A stretch of 64,000 nt of DNA from Amyelois transitella. Its lineage: Eukaryota > Arthropoda > Insecta > Lepidoptera > Pyralidae. A program made the position numbers and the translations under genes. The notes under the pieces were generated by a model, which was not told the DNA's origin, did no database searches, and saw only the letters and a program-made list of their open reading frames with translations. Within the stretch, counting starts at the first letter, position 1. Every line of letters starts with the position of its first letter. Positions 34,561-45,700 of the stretch are shown piece by piece. The stretch spans positions 7,407,001-7,471,000 of the forward strand of contig NC_083508.1 of NCBI RefSeq assembly GCF_032362555.1, read 5' to 3'.

Positions 34561-35253
34561 GGTCTTTAAAGTGCTCTATCTTTGACTCATTCACAAAACG
34601 TAATTCAAGAACAAAACAACACAATGTAACATGTCTTAGTTTGTTTGAATTGAAAATGGGATTCACAGGATGGCATTAGATGAATCAAATTTTCTTAAAA
34701 AAGTCTGTAATTACAAACATGCTTTAATTAATTTAATTTCCTTTTGATCCTAATTTTGACAGTATTTGTCTATAGGAAGAACCTACGAATTTACAATTTA
34801 TCTAGGTAATCACACAAAGTAGTCTACTGTGTCAGTGAGATGTATAATAGTACTGTGCGTTTCGGTTTCCGTTAGAGTAGAAATGAAATCGATCTCTTCT
34901 TTTGAGTGTTGTAGAAGTAGACTAAAGAGCAGAAGCGCTAAAATATAATTATAGTAACGCAGGCAGCCGACCATAACCTTTGCGTATATTTAAAACTTTT
35001 CCTTTTTTGCATAGATCAAAGACGATACATTTTACTTACAAATATAATTGATACTGAAGTAGGTACCTACTAATCTGCTTCTAGATAATATCTAGATTTT
35101 ACTAACATACTTTGTATGAAAATTTTGGAGTACAAACTGCGGTACATACCTAATTGCTTTGTAATCTACTCAACCAGAATGTAAGTATGAATGAAACATA
35201 CAAACAGCGTGGCTCGGTCAAGGCAAACTTGCTTATTGCACTACATACATAAG

Positions 35254-35271
35254 TACACGATATATCGTGTA
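35254..35271. repeat. Perfect 18-bp palindrome
   Basis: TACACGATATATCGTGTA reads the same on both strands. No neighbouring gene explains it. Confidence 0.6.
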
Positions 35272-35544
35272 TCATTGGTTGGGTAATATTCACATGATTT
35301 ATGTTGGTATTTACCTCTATAAGCCCGAGTTACAAGGATAAGTCAAATAAAGTATATTGAGCAGGTAAGTATAATGCAAATACAATTTTTAGGCTTGCTA
35401 GGAGTAGGTACCTACCTTATAGATGACATCGTTTCCACGACACCTTAATACATAGGACTTATATCGAAAATCGTTTTATGTTTGTAGTACGGTTCAATGA
35501 AATCGAGGTTCATCAATATAATAAGCGGATCCTACCCACCAGCA

Positions 35545-35795
35545 AAAGCGGCGGCGGGAACTATACTTTCTATCGGGATAAAAAGTACCCTATGTCCTTC
35601 TGAAGACTCTTAATTTTACCTATAAGCACAATTACACGAAATTGGTTCGGTAGACAAGCGAATAAGGACTAAAATACACACACATGCGCTCATATATATA
35701 CATACATATAATCACATCTATGTATATCCATTGCGGGGTAGCCCAATGATATTAATATTAATTCTATCATTAAGCCAAACACTTGAACGTGGCCT
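35545..35795. repeat. Transposon scraps: TE remnant followed by decayed SINE-like element
   Basis: 35545-35672 (GGGAACTATACTTTCTATCG, then AAAAAGTACCCTATGTCCTT) resembles a common lepidopteran transposon interior, from memory. 35695-35795 keeps the GCGGGGTAG and TCTATCATTAAGCCAAACA pieces of the short repeat, minus and plus sense mixed. Confidence 0.45.
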
Positions 35796-36261
35796 AAAAA
35801 GATAACTCCCGTTATTTTCTTTTTTCATAAAAATATCGGGAATACTTCTCGTTACCGCTAGACCATAGAAGAAACTAAAATAAAAAATGGCTTTATCCGC
35901 CGAGTTCATTCAAAAAACTTGAGACAATGAGGAAGAAGCGGGAAAGTCATTAATCATGCGTTATCTAGATTGTACAAGAAGTTCGCTGTCTGGGTAGATA
36001 TCATTAATAAATTAAAACAGGAAGCTCTGTAATATTTTCAGAGCACATTAAAAAACTAGCTACCGAGCCTGAACTCGAATACTTTTTACATATAGGTATA
36101 AGTACTGGGCAAGGTTGTGATCAATATAATCTCTGGAATTACTGGACGGATTTGTATGAAACTTTTTTTGTTGTATAGCTCTTATGACTGGCTTACATTA
36201 TTTTGTAATCTGGAACAACTAATACCTAACAATAACAACTAAGCTGAAATATAGGAAATAA

Positions 36262-36655
36262 ATGTTGTTCAGCCTGATAAGCATTTTCTGTAACCGTATA
36301 AAAATCGAAGATCTAGAAGACCTGATGCAGAACCATTATAGACCAGCTAAATCATCCGAATTATGGAAAAAACGTCTTAACCAAAGTTGGTCAACCTGAT
36401 GAGCATTTTCTGTTGGCGTATAAAAATTGAAGATCTAGAACGCCTGATGCAGAACCATTATAGACCAGCTAAATCATCCGAATTATGGAAAAAACGTCTT
36501 AACCAAAGTTGGTCAACCTGATGAGCATTTTCTGTTGGCGTATAAAAATTGAAGATCTAGAACACCTGATGCAGTACCATTATAGACCAGCCAAATCATC
36601 CCAATTATAGAAATGACGTCTTAAAAGTTGTTCAACTTGATGAGCATTTGCATGA
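36262..36655 (+). repeat. 122-bp tandem repeat, about three copies
   Basis: The marker TCAACCTGAT (or TCAGCCTGAT, TCAACTTGAT) recurs at 36269, 36391, 36513 and 36632, giving spacings of 122, 122 and 119. Each unit carries GAAGATCTAGAA and ATGCAGAACCATTATAGACC. The two central units are almost identical. A distant relative (GGAAGATCTAGATCATGTGA) lies at about 37170. Confidence 0.9.
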
Positions 36656-36723
36656 GCAATTTGAATTATGTGATGTGGAATCCAAAGGGACCAGCTATGT
36701 ACTTTGTAATATAACGTCCGGTG

Positions 36724-36862
36724 AAAATGCTGCAGTTTAGTTTGTTCCGCCGCTTCTTCTATACATGCGCTTTGAAAGCGGTAGTAGTTACATATAATTA
36801 GATTTAAGTGATGTGACGTCAATAAGTGATACCTAGTATCCAATTTTGAAAATAAATCTAAT
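36724..36862 (+). repeat. Interspersed repeat R2, copy 2
   Basis: Second copy of the block at 29096, with AAAATGCTGCAGT, CCGCTTCTTCT and GAAAGCGG, ending TTTTGAAAATAAATC. Confidence 0.6.
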
Positions 36863-37129
36863 TATTCTATTCTACGTACCTACGCAAAGTAACGTCTTAG
36901 CAAGTTTTTCTACCTAATGATATATCGGTCCATTTGTTTTTGAGTTTATTCGTTACAAACAAAATACGAAACTTTTTGCTCTATATAACATTAGTACGGA
37001 TCATTAAATATTTGCTGTCAACTGTATGTGCCCTGGCTACGCTGCCAGAATTTCGGGATATTAAGTATTTTTATAAATACAAATTATATCCTTTGTAATG
37101 CCAAATTTCGTTGAAATTTATATTGTAAG

Positions 37130-37295
37130 TTGATTAATTTGATTAACATTTTCTTTTGGCGAAAAAAAAATGGAAGATCTAGATCATGTGATGGAGAAGC
37201 CAAAGGGATCAGCTACTCTGTAATATGTACTGAAATTTTAGTAAATAGCTTTGTATTTCCAAGAACATGCAAAGGGAGTTACGGGCAACAGCTAG
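37130..37295 (+). mobile_element. Helitron-like 3' end
   Basis: Ends GGGAGTTACGGGCAACAGCTAG followed by T, as in the element at 9407-9635. Together with the tandem array from 36262 it may form one element of more than 1 kb with internal repeats. The 5' boundary was not found. Confidence 0.45.
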
Positions 37296-37701
37296 TAAAA
37301 AATAATTACTTACTACCTACTAACATGAGTACCTCCTTAGTATAAACAAAGTAGCTTCACTTGTATGCTTTAAAACTAAAGTCATCAACGTATTTTTGCG
37401 GGAATAGTGATTTAAGAGGAAAGCCCATTGTATGTGAGGTGTATATAAATTTTTATTCCTTATGGAAGTTTGGGTTTCCATTAAAACATATAGCAAAAAA
37501 TTAATTTCTTTATAAGCCAAAAGGTTAAGAAAATTTTAAGTATGTTTTGATAGAAAAATAAATAAAAATTACATGACAATAAAAGTGTACAATATTTTTT
37601 AATTAAATAAAATAATTAAATAACAAATACACTAATCAAATCACAGTTGGATTTAATAACATTCTTGCGATAACGTCAAACAATGTTTTGATGCGGAATT
37701 T

Positions 37702-37713
37702 CTATTGCACTTT
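37702..37713 (-). CDS. bHLH gene: last coding exon (KVQ, stop)
   Basis: Acceptor TTTTTCAG, then AAA GTG CAA TAG in the phase left by the large exon. The shortness of the coding part makes this the least secure exon, but phase and polypyrimidine tract both fit. Confidence 0.55.
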   Translation of the reverse strand, partial: KVQ

Positions 37714-40700
37714 CTGAAAAATAAATAATACAAGAGTTAAGAATGGTATTATAAAGTGTTACCAGTTCATGTTTAAAGAACGAGCTGCAGCCCGCGACAT
37801 CGTCCGTCTTAAAATGAAATGTTGCGACTTAATAGTCCTAACTTAAGTGTCCCTTACAATCTCAATAAAAAAGTTACTCCCTTTTGAGTTAAGAGATGGG
37901 GGAATAATTTTTTATGCCAGTTTTTAAGCTGACCAACACCCGAGAATTCAAATTGGCTCAATATATTGTTTTGTATCACGTATTTGTCCATTAGGGGTCA
38001 GACAGCAAACTGGCTTTATTATGGAATGAGCCCTGGGTGCCCATCCTGGATTAAGTAAATCAGGTTTTTATACGAAGGGACTCCCATCTGCCCTCCGCAA
38101 CATTTTCAGAACTTAACCATGGTTCAACCATGGATTTCGTGCTAATATAAAATTTATTCCAACAGAGCTATATAAGTTATAAAAGGCCACATAAAATAAA
38201 TACTTACCATCGTAATTTCTGGAAATATTGTGCTGAGATTAAAGTTAGCCCGAGAGGTAACCGGGAAGCCGGGCAATGATCGGTCCACATTGTGGCCCAC
38301 ACTTTGAACATTTGTTGGCATTAAATGGGTGTTAAAGAAATCAGGCTGATATTGCCCTGGCATTTGATTGCCAACATAGTTGGGAAACGGCAGTTCTTCT
38401 GTCATCGGATTTGCATGTCTTTTACTAGACGATCTATTTTGCCATAAAATATGAGACTGGTCATTCCATTCCTCAGACTCATTTACCTTCGTACGTTTAC
38501 TTTGGTACTTCTTATTTGATTCTTTCTTCGAACATTCAATCTTGTGTTTGGCCGCAGATTCTCTTCTTGAACCTTTGTAACTGGATTGGGGTTTATCTTG
38601 TGAAAAAACTGTTGTATTATTTCTCATTTTTAACTCTTCGTACTTATGGTTTGAGTAATTACATTCCGCTGTTTGATTATAATCCATAAAATCTCCCGGG
38701 AAAGGTCCCCCCGTATAATTTCCGGACATCAGGTTACTAGTTCCGGGCATAAAATTCGAGTAAAATGAATTAGATATCGTATTTGTAGTGTTATATAATG
38801 TGGTCCCAGAAAACTGTTGTCCAGTGTAAGTATTATCACTATAATCTAGCATGGGAGGAAAATGCGAAACTTGGGCTATGGTGTTATCCTGAGTAGTGTT
38901 AAAATTGTTGTATTTCTGAGAGGAACTCATAAACTTTATAGTACTACTATCGTGAACTTTCTGCGTGCAAGTGCCACCACGAATCAAAGCTTCCGCTGAA
39001 TAACTATTCTTGTGCACTTTAGAGCTTTTGTCGTTTTTGTTACTTTTAGATTTGTTATGAGGATATTGAGCTATATTGTCATAAGAACTAGCACCTTTTT
39101 GATCATTAAAAACATAACAGGGCTGAGCTGTTCTACTTTCTAAGCGTGAATGGATAGATTTCAGACTAGATTCATCTGTAAAATGGGAAGACAGTTGTTT
39201 ATTTTGAATTGGTTTTGATGGATCGACGCTAGGAACTTGATACCGAGATGCCATATTGTCAGAAGAACGATTCATTAGTTGTGTAACAGAAAGGAAGTTT
39301 CCACAATTTTGGGCGTCTGTTTGAGTTTGAACTCCCCTGTTTAACAGGTCAGTATGCTTCTTTTTGTCATGCGGCCCTAGAGCTAAATCACCAACCAATG
39401 TGGGCAAATTGATAGGAGGTGGTTCGATACTGATTTCAGTTGGCCCAACTGTTCTAGCAGATGGCCATACTTGCAATTCTTCAAGAGTATTTTGAGTAGG
39501 AAAATTACCCAAAGGCAGAGAGAAAAAGTTACTTTCATTTGGATCTTGTTTTTTACTAATAACTTCAGTTTGACCATATAGCTTTTGACTCTCTTTTGAA
39601 ATTGGATTATTTGAGACGTAAATATTCTGAATTGGTCTTATTTCAGATGTCATCCAATTTATATGCATTTTACTTGGCGATTTTTTTGTATATTTATCAG
39701 ATGCTTGAGGTCCATTTGTTTTTGATACGCCTTGACCAGGTTCGGAGGTAATTTTAGCATTATAATGTTTATTATTGGATTTATGAGTAGCGTTCGCTTG
39801 AGTATGGTCTAAATGTAAGTAATTATGATGCTTTGCTGTTTTTGCGATGTTAGTATTTGTATAAAATGGTACGTCATCCGTCCACAAGCTTGTAGGTTGA
39901 GAGTAAAAGCTAGTAATAGTATCAGCAAAAGAGGAGATAGGCTTGCTGCTGGAAACATTTTCTTTCTTGTTTGAATTCGACACTAAGGGGATATGAAATT
40001 CTGAATTAAAAGGATAACAATTGGAATATGACGACGAAACTGTCGTCAGAATATTATCTTTCCCAATGGTGTTTGCGGCAGTAGTGCAGCCTACGAAGTC
40101 AAAGCCTTTATGAGACCATCCTAAGTCAATGTCGTATGTTAATCTTGATGAACCTATTTTCATAAGATTATCTTCAACAGTGGAATATTCGGTTTTATTT
40201 TTAGAGGTATATTTTTCCATTGCACATGGGTATAATCCGAGGCTATTAAATTCATGTCCAGAAGATATACTGCTTGTACTATAGATAGTGCTTTTGACTG
40301 TGCTAAATGGATCGCTTTTGTAGAAAAAGTTTCCACTAGTAGCGTAATTTGTAGACGGATTAGGGATTGATTTATTTAAGTTGCAGTCAAAATCTAAACC
40401 AAAACTAGTATCTGAAATGGTGCAATTAGTTGATATTAGTGATGGCATTGGTAGATTTAAAAATGGATTGTCATTAGAAACATTTGAAACTGTAGAAGGA
40501 GGCAAGATTTTGCTTCGAACTTCTTTAGTTTGTATATTGTCTTGAGAATTTTCATTATCTTTACTTAAAATTGTTGGATGTACTGGAGGTTTATCAATTT
40601 CCTTTTTAGTCTCATCACAATTTGGTTTTTCATAAAAGGAAACATTATGTTGTGTAGTTTCAATTCTTCTAGGATTACTATCTTTTAAATGAGTATGTAA

Positions 40701-43700
40701 TGTACTATGAGGTTCTTCGGCGGGACTATCAGCTCTATTGCCACTAACTAAAGGAAAAGACATTAAAAAGGCAGCAGTAGGCGAAGCTGCTAGAAATTCT
40801 TCGGCCAATTCTAAACGAGCATTTCCAGCGTCAACAACAGTGTCGCATAAAGTAGAATGTAAAATGGTAGGTAATTTGTTTTCCTTGTCTTTATCTTCTC
40901 CCAAAGGCTCCTTTCCAGAAGAGCTTTTATCGAATTTGGTGGTAGTCTCAATAGATTGAGTAACAGTAGACGAATCATCTAAAGACGAAGATGCCATCAT
41001 TGTTGTAGGAGCACTGATTGTATCTTGTGAGCATTTTGAAGTATTAATTTCTTTACAATTATCAATATTTTCTCCTCGATTAACGTTAATTTTGCTATCA
41101 TTAACAGTTTTTTGAGTTTCTTCTTTGTTAATGACAATATTTTTAGGACCAATGCCTACTTTGTTTGTAACATCTAGGACAGAAATCTTTTCAATTTCTT
41201 CATTATTTTCAGGTAGCTTTTTATTCTGGGTAACGTCTTTGTTATCGGCAATACCTTTAGTTTCAGATCTATTGCATTTATCAGTTACATTCTCGTCTTT
41301 AACAGCTTTACTTTTTCCGATTTTCGCGTCAGTTTTACTTTTCTTAACAGCCTTTTTAGTTGTTTCAATTTTAGATTTTAAATTACTCTTTTTCACTTTA
41401 GAAGCAGACAAAGGCCGAGAATATGCTGATATTGGTAAGATATTGACCATGGTAGTCTTTGTTATATCACCATTGCTCCTGTTAACCATATGAATTGGTG
41501 TTTTATTAATAGGTTGTAAGTTTTGATCAACTAAAACAATGGTGGGTGGAAGAGCTGGAAATATAAGTGGTCTTTGCGGGATAATATATGGTCCAGCTGG
41601 TAAAACCACTATTGTATTTTCTGGTCCTGTAATATAAGAAAAGTGAAGTATTTTTAAATTTGAAATAAGAAACATGGATTAATTCTATTTTATGAAGTCA
41701 TCTCAAGTAATTATTTTAATAAGTTAATTTACTGTAAATAAGAATAAATCTTAGTTTAATTAAAACAAAATTATAGGATTGAAGTGCATATGTTTGGTCA
41801 TGTATAATTAATTTTAATCCTGCTTAATTTTATAAGAAAAGTTCTTACCACTTTTATTTTTACTCAAATTAGGTAACAATATTGGAAGTTTATCTTTAGA
41901 TACTTTTTGTGTTGATTCTTTTATTAATAATTTTGAAGTATTTGTATTTACTGTTACATTTGTAGTTAAAACAGATTTTTCTTTCAATGCATTACATTTT
42001 GATTTCTTTGTCATGATGAACTTTTTACTATCTGAAAACAAACCATAAATGTTCATAAATCATAATATATAGTCTCAAATAAACAAAGCAATGGAGATTG
42101 GCAAAATCTATGCGCAACTAAGTCCTCGCTGTTTATCGATAGATGGCTCCAAAAGTGAAGTGAAGCCAATTTTTAGGCATCAAAGTGTCATGGCGGTAGC
42201 TTAGACATTCGGTGAAGAAGTGGCTTCAACAAAATTGTGATTCCATTGCGGCGTCATATTCTTTTATTTGAATGAACATGTCCGATTTTGTGCCGAAAAA
42301 TGGTCATTTGCGGGAAGTGTTAGTTTTCTTATTTCATTCAAAGAAAACAGCAGCTGAAGCACATCGAGAGCTGAAAAAAGTTTACGGGTACGGAGTTATA
42401 AGTGACACAACGTGCCGTGATTGGTTTCGTCGCTTCAAAGACGGTGATTTTGATGTTGAGGACAGTCCACGTGAAGGAAGGCCAAAAACTTTTGAAGACG
42501 CTGAATTGACGAAACTGCTCGACGAGGATGCATGTCAAACGCAACAAGAGCTTGCCTTAGCATTTAGAGTAACTCGCCAAGCCATTTCGAAGCGATTGCA
42601 TACGTTGGGAATGATTCAAAAGCAAGGAACATGGGTTCCTTATGATTTGAAGCCAAGGGACGTCGAGCGTCGTTATTTCGCCTGCGAACAACTGCTCCTG
42701 AGGCAAAAAAGGAAAGGTTTTCTTCACCGAATCGTGACGGGCGATGAAAAGTGGATTCACTACAGCAATCCAAAGAAAAGGAAGTCGTGGGGACTGCCTG
42801 GTCATGCGTCCACGTCATCGGCTCGGCCGAATATACACGCTGCGAAGGTTATGCTGTGTATTTGGTGGGACCAGTTAGGCGTTATTTATTATGAATTGTT
42901 GAAACCAAGTGAAACTATTACCGGGGAACGATATCGAACTCAATTAATGCGATTGAGTCAAACAATACGCGAAAAACAGCCACAATACCAGCAAAGGCAC
43001 AAAAAAGTTATTTTACTCCTTGTCAATGCTCGGCCTCATGATGCCAAACCTGTTAATACCAACTTGGAAACGCTCAAATGGGACATCCTACCCCACCCGC
43101 CATATTCCCCAGATATCGCGCCTTCAGATTATTACTTGTTTCGATCGATGGCACATGGTCTCGCTAATCAGGAGTTCCGCTCACATGACGAAATCAAAAA
43201 ATGGCTTGATTCGTGGATAGAATCAAAAGACGAACAATTTTATCGTGAAGGTATTCGTGCTTTGCCAGAAAGATGGGAGAAAGTTGTGGCAAGCGATGGA
43301 AAAAATTTCGAATAGTTTGTATGTATATTTTTTTGTAGACTAAAATTCAACTTTTAAAGAAAAACAGCGAGAACTTAGTTGCGCACCACTATACTAAGGA
43401 CTAGTTTTTTAATAGTGAAGTTAATATAAGTTATCCGATAGATAAATCGTAATTCGTCATCGCCAAAAACAACAGAAGTCGCCATTGACACTATTTTTGT
43501 TGTTGGTCATAATACATTTATTTAATTACTTTTTGGAAAACTAGCTTTTAGTCATATAAGAAAATTCAATCAAATCAAGTATTTATATGTACAACAACTT
43601 ACATTGTTTCTTTCTATTGGGTCCCTTACAAAAAACTTGCGTAGAGGCATCACTGGTGCTTCTTTTTTTATTCTCATGAGCATCAAGCTTCACTTGAAGA

Positions 43701-44558
43701 GCCAATATTTCAGTCTCTGAAATTTTAAAATATTTTGAATGTCCTGATGTTTAGGCTTATTGAAAAGCTCTCCATAAAATAATGTCATGATATAGACATG
43801 ACTACATGGCTGAATGAATGAATTTTATGTAATGTGTTGTATTGTACTAAATGTCACTTAATTTTTACTGTCTTTTTACATGTTTGGATTAAAAAACGGT
43901 ATTTTTAGTAGTGTAAAAGCAAGGTTATTTCATAACATAATACCATTTAGGTTAGATAGCAATTAAAGAAACATGCCGTGTGGTCTCTCTTTCCCATGGA
44001 TGTCGTAAAAGGCGACTAAGGGATAGGCTTACAAACTTGGGATTCTTTTTTAGGCTATGGGCTAGCAACCTGTCACTGTTTGAATCTCAATTCTATCATT
44101 AAGCAAAATAGCTGAACATGGCCATTCAGTCTTTTCAAGCCTGTTGGCTCTGTCTACCACGCAAGGGATATAGACGTGACCATATGTATGTATTTAAGAA
44201 ACACTATATCTTTCCACTTGCCACTCCCTGCATAATTTTAGCTTTGTCCTAATTCATCCAGCCAGAAGAATGGTGATTAGACTGGTTGTCTTTTATATTA
44301 AAGCTGTTACTTCAGTTCTAAAATTGTGTGATGATTGTGTGATTTTTACACTACTTACTCAATTGAGTCTTCTCTTGTACACAATTAGCCAAACACAATA
44401 TGGCTTTCTGTATAATTTCAATTTTTGGATACTGAATGTTCTCTACATCTTTTCCTGTAGCATCATTTTCTTTTATTATAGTTTTAACAAGATCCCCTAG
44501 TTTTGAAATTGCTTCATTGAACTTGTTGCGTCTCTGTCTTTCCCATTCACGGCAACGG
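37702..44558 (-). CDS. Large bHLH (leucine-zipper-like) transcription factor, 5' end not found
   Basis: Five phase-consistent exons encode about 1309 residues. The first visible exon carries a basic helix-loop-helix: RCREWERQRRNKFNEAISKL then GDLVKTI, a loop, and IEIIQKAILCLANC, with heptad leucines continuing into the next exon (QLKTEILALQVKLDAH). The conserved Glu and Arg of the ERxRR DNA-contact motif are present. The 3.4-kb exon is low in structure, rich in Ser, Asn, Thr and Lys, with a proline/hydrophobic stretch (GPYIIPQRPLIFPALPPTIV) and a Lys-rich block. It ends FNLSTIFPEITM, and a tiny last exon adds KVQ and stop. A nuclear DNA-binding role is inferred. A USF3-like identity crossed my mind but is unverified. 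Upstream exon(s) with the start codon must exist, since the first visible exon enters in phase 2. Confidence 0.8.
38208..41626 (-). CDS. bHLH gene: 3.4-kb exon
   Basis: 3419 bases fully open, from GPENTIVVLPAGPYIIPQRP to FNLSTIFPEITM. Acceptor TTACAG before 41626 and consensus donor GTAAGT at 38207. The apparent further residues after ITM (VSIYFMWPF) read into the intron. Composition is that of a disordered regulatory region. Confidence 0.85.
41849..42031 (-). CDS. bHLH gene: third visible exon
   Basis: Encodes SKKFIMTKKSKCNALKEKSV through LPILLPNLSKNKSG. Acceptor TTTTCAG and donor GTAAGA. The mariner insertion lies in the intron directly upstream of it. Confidence 0.8.
42111..43385 (+). mobile_element. 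mariner element
   Basis: 1275 bases bounded by 24-bp inverted repeats (42111-42134 and 43362-43385) that differ at one base; the shared core is TGCGCAACTAAG. TA precedes the left end, while the right flank reads CCACTATA, so the outermost right bases may have changed. Inserted in a bHLH-gene intron in the opposite orientation. Confidence 0.92.
42272..43315 (+). CDS. mariner transposase, cecropia-like, catalytic Asp replaced
   Basis: Full-length 347-codon frame. The N-terminal helix-turn-helix DNA-binding half includes TTCRDWFRRFKDGDFDVED. The catalytic half has the first Asp in VTGDEKWIHY (D158) and the third in SPDIAPSDYYLF (D286). The second, expected in the family motif HDNARPH 34 residues before D286, is Val (V251), and the His before it is Leu: the sequence reads LLVNARPH. 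With one of the DD34D metal ligands lost the protein should be unable to cut DNA, although the frame is intact. A start two codons later (MSDFVPKNG) matches relatives better. Confidence 0.93.
   Translation: MNMSDFVPKNGHLREVLVFLFHSKKTAAEAHRELKKVYGYGVISDTTCRDWFRRFKDGDFDVEDSPREGRPKTFEDAELTKLLDEDACQTQQELALAFRVTRQAISKRLHTLGMIQKQGTWVPYDLKPRDVERRYFACEQLLLRQKRKGFLHRIVTGDEKWIHYSNPKKRKSWGLPGHASTSSARPNIHAAKVMLCIWWDQLGVIYYELLKPSETITGERYRTQLMRLSQTIREKQPQYQQRHKKVILLLVNARPHDAKPVNTNLETLKWDILPHPPYSPDIAPSDYYLFRSMAHGLANQEFRSHDEIKKWLDSWIESKDEQFYREGIRALPERWEKVVASDGKNFE
43603..43716 (-). CDS. bHLH gene: zipper-like exon
   Basis: Encodes TEILALQVKLDAHENKKRST and SDASTQVFCKGPNRKKQ. Acceptor TTCAG and consensus donor GTAAGT, phase 1 to phase 1. 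It continues the heptad pattern from the HLH. Confidence 0.8.
43975..44195 (+). repeat. SINE-like short element, copy G, with 8-bp target duplication
   Basis: Head GCCGTGTGG is followed directly by TCTCTCTTTCCCATGG, so about 35 bases of the head are deleted compared with copy B. Flanked by AAGAAACA at 43966-43973 and 44196-44203. Lies in a bHLH-gene intron. Confidence 0.8.
44209..44262 (-). repeat. Scrap of the endonuclease/RT LINE 3' end
   Basis: CTTTCCACTTGCCAC and TCCCTGCATAATTT match the 3' coding end of the LINE family, diverged, on the minus strand. Confidence 0.45.
44359..44558 (-). CDS. bHLH gene: exon with the helix-loop-helix domain
   Basis: Encodes RCREWERQRRNKFNEAISKL through CLANCVQEKTQL. 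Acceptor TTGTAG before 44558 and donor GTAAGT after 44359. Both DNA-contact and dimerisation helices lie in this one exon. Confidence 0.82.
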
Positions 44559-45248
44559 CTACAAAAATTAAGCAATATTTATTATAATGAGTTTATTTAT
44601 TAGATAATGTGCTATCATCCCAATTACTATCATCATAACTTTCAATCAAGCAACATGGAACTTTTGAAATTGTTTATAATTATATCATGACTGAATCAAA
44701 TAATTGTCTGTTTCATATTATTATGAAGGATATTATTATGTTTCGACAAGGTGAAGTGCATAAAGTTCTGGAAAGAAAGGTACTACTATTGAGATTGTGT
44801 TAGGCAATGAAGAGTTTCATATTTGCCACACAGATAGTTATAATGAGGCAAGTATTTCTCAAGTATAAATTCCTTTGTTAGCAAAACAATAATCAAATCC
44901 AAATGCTGATGGCAAATGGTACTAATACTGTTATAGCCTGGAAAATGGTACTAATAGGCTATTTGACAAAGTTCTAAAAACTATCTTAGGGTATTTATTT
45001 GTTTATAAGGAGCCCTACAAAAATACTTTTCTGCCTTTATTACAGCTACTTTATTAAAAAATCGAAAAAGAAAATGAAATATTCAAATATGCCGCCAAAA
45101 CGCGACTTTTAGCAATATGGCGGCCATGGCATGTAGTGACGTAAATTTCGTGTAAATATCATACAAAGCTTGTTGGTGTTTCGAAAAGTTTTGATTTTCT
45201 CTTGTTTTATTTAACTTGTGCCACGTCATATGTGTGAAAATAATTAAA

Positions 45249-45377
45249 ATGAGTTCCTATAAATGTTGTGCAGTGCCTCAATGCACTAATACAACAATAA
45301 AATCTCCTACGAAACTGTTTTTTTCTTTGCCGATGGATTTGAATATTCGCAAGAAGTGGTTTCAGATCATGATCTAA
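45249..45377 (+). pseudogene. THAP-type zinc-finger N-terminal fragment
   Basis: Short frame with CCAVPQCTNTT, TKLFFSLP and IRKKWF, which match the start of C2CH THAP domains (DNA-binding, common in transposon-derived insect proteins). It stops after 42 codons, before the second Cys and the His of the zinc site. No continuation in another frame was recognised. It is either a decayed copy or a captured exon. Confidence 0.55.
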
Positions 45378-45646
45378 GATCAGTGGTTACCAAGATATAA
45401 TTACATTGATGTTTTCACATTCCTCAGTTCGGCAGCATAGAAATCTGGATTGTCTTTGAAGAAGACGCCAATCATTATTGCGTCCCCTTTTGGTAGGTTT
45501 CGACTGTCAGCTTTCGCGGAATTGGTTTTCATTATTAAATACCTATGTTATCTGAGTAATCCTGAGCGATCAAACACTTATAAAATCTTGAAAAATAATA
45601 GCGAACACTAAGGAACGGTACGATCCACAGTCTGTTTATGGATAAT

Positions 45647-45700
45647 TGACGTCATAATAGAAATAGCCAATCACGTTCGTTTTTAGTCACGTGACAGCTG
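45647..45700. promoter_or_regulatory. Cluster of CRE, CCAAT and E-box sites
   Basis: Within 54 bases: TGACGTCA (45647-45654), AGCCAATCA (about 45665), and the perfect E-box palindrome GTCACGTGAC (45686-45695) running into CAGCTG. It lies upstream of the visible bHLH-gene exons, so it may be that gene's promoter. It might instead belong to the repeat that carries the THAP fragment. Confidence 0.35.

Noticed and set aside
36262..36655. CRISPR array
   Set aside because: Units are contiguous 122-bp tandem copies without unique spacers, in a eukaryotic genome.
41125..41493. 122-residue hydrophobic plus-strand frame
   Set aside because: Antisense shadow of the Lys/Ser-rich 3.4-kb exon of the bHLH gene.
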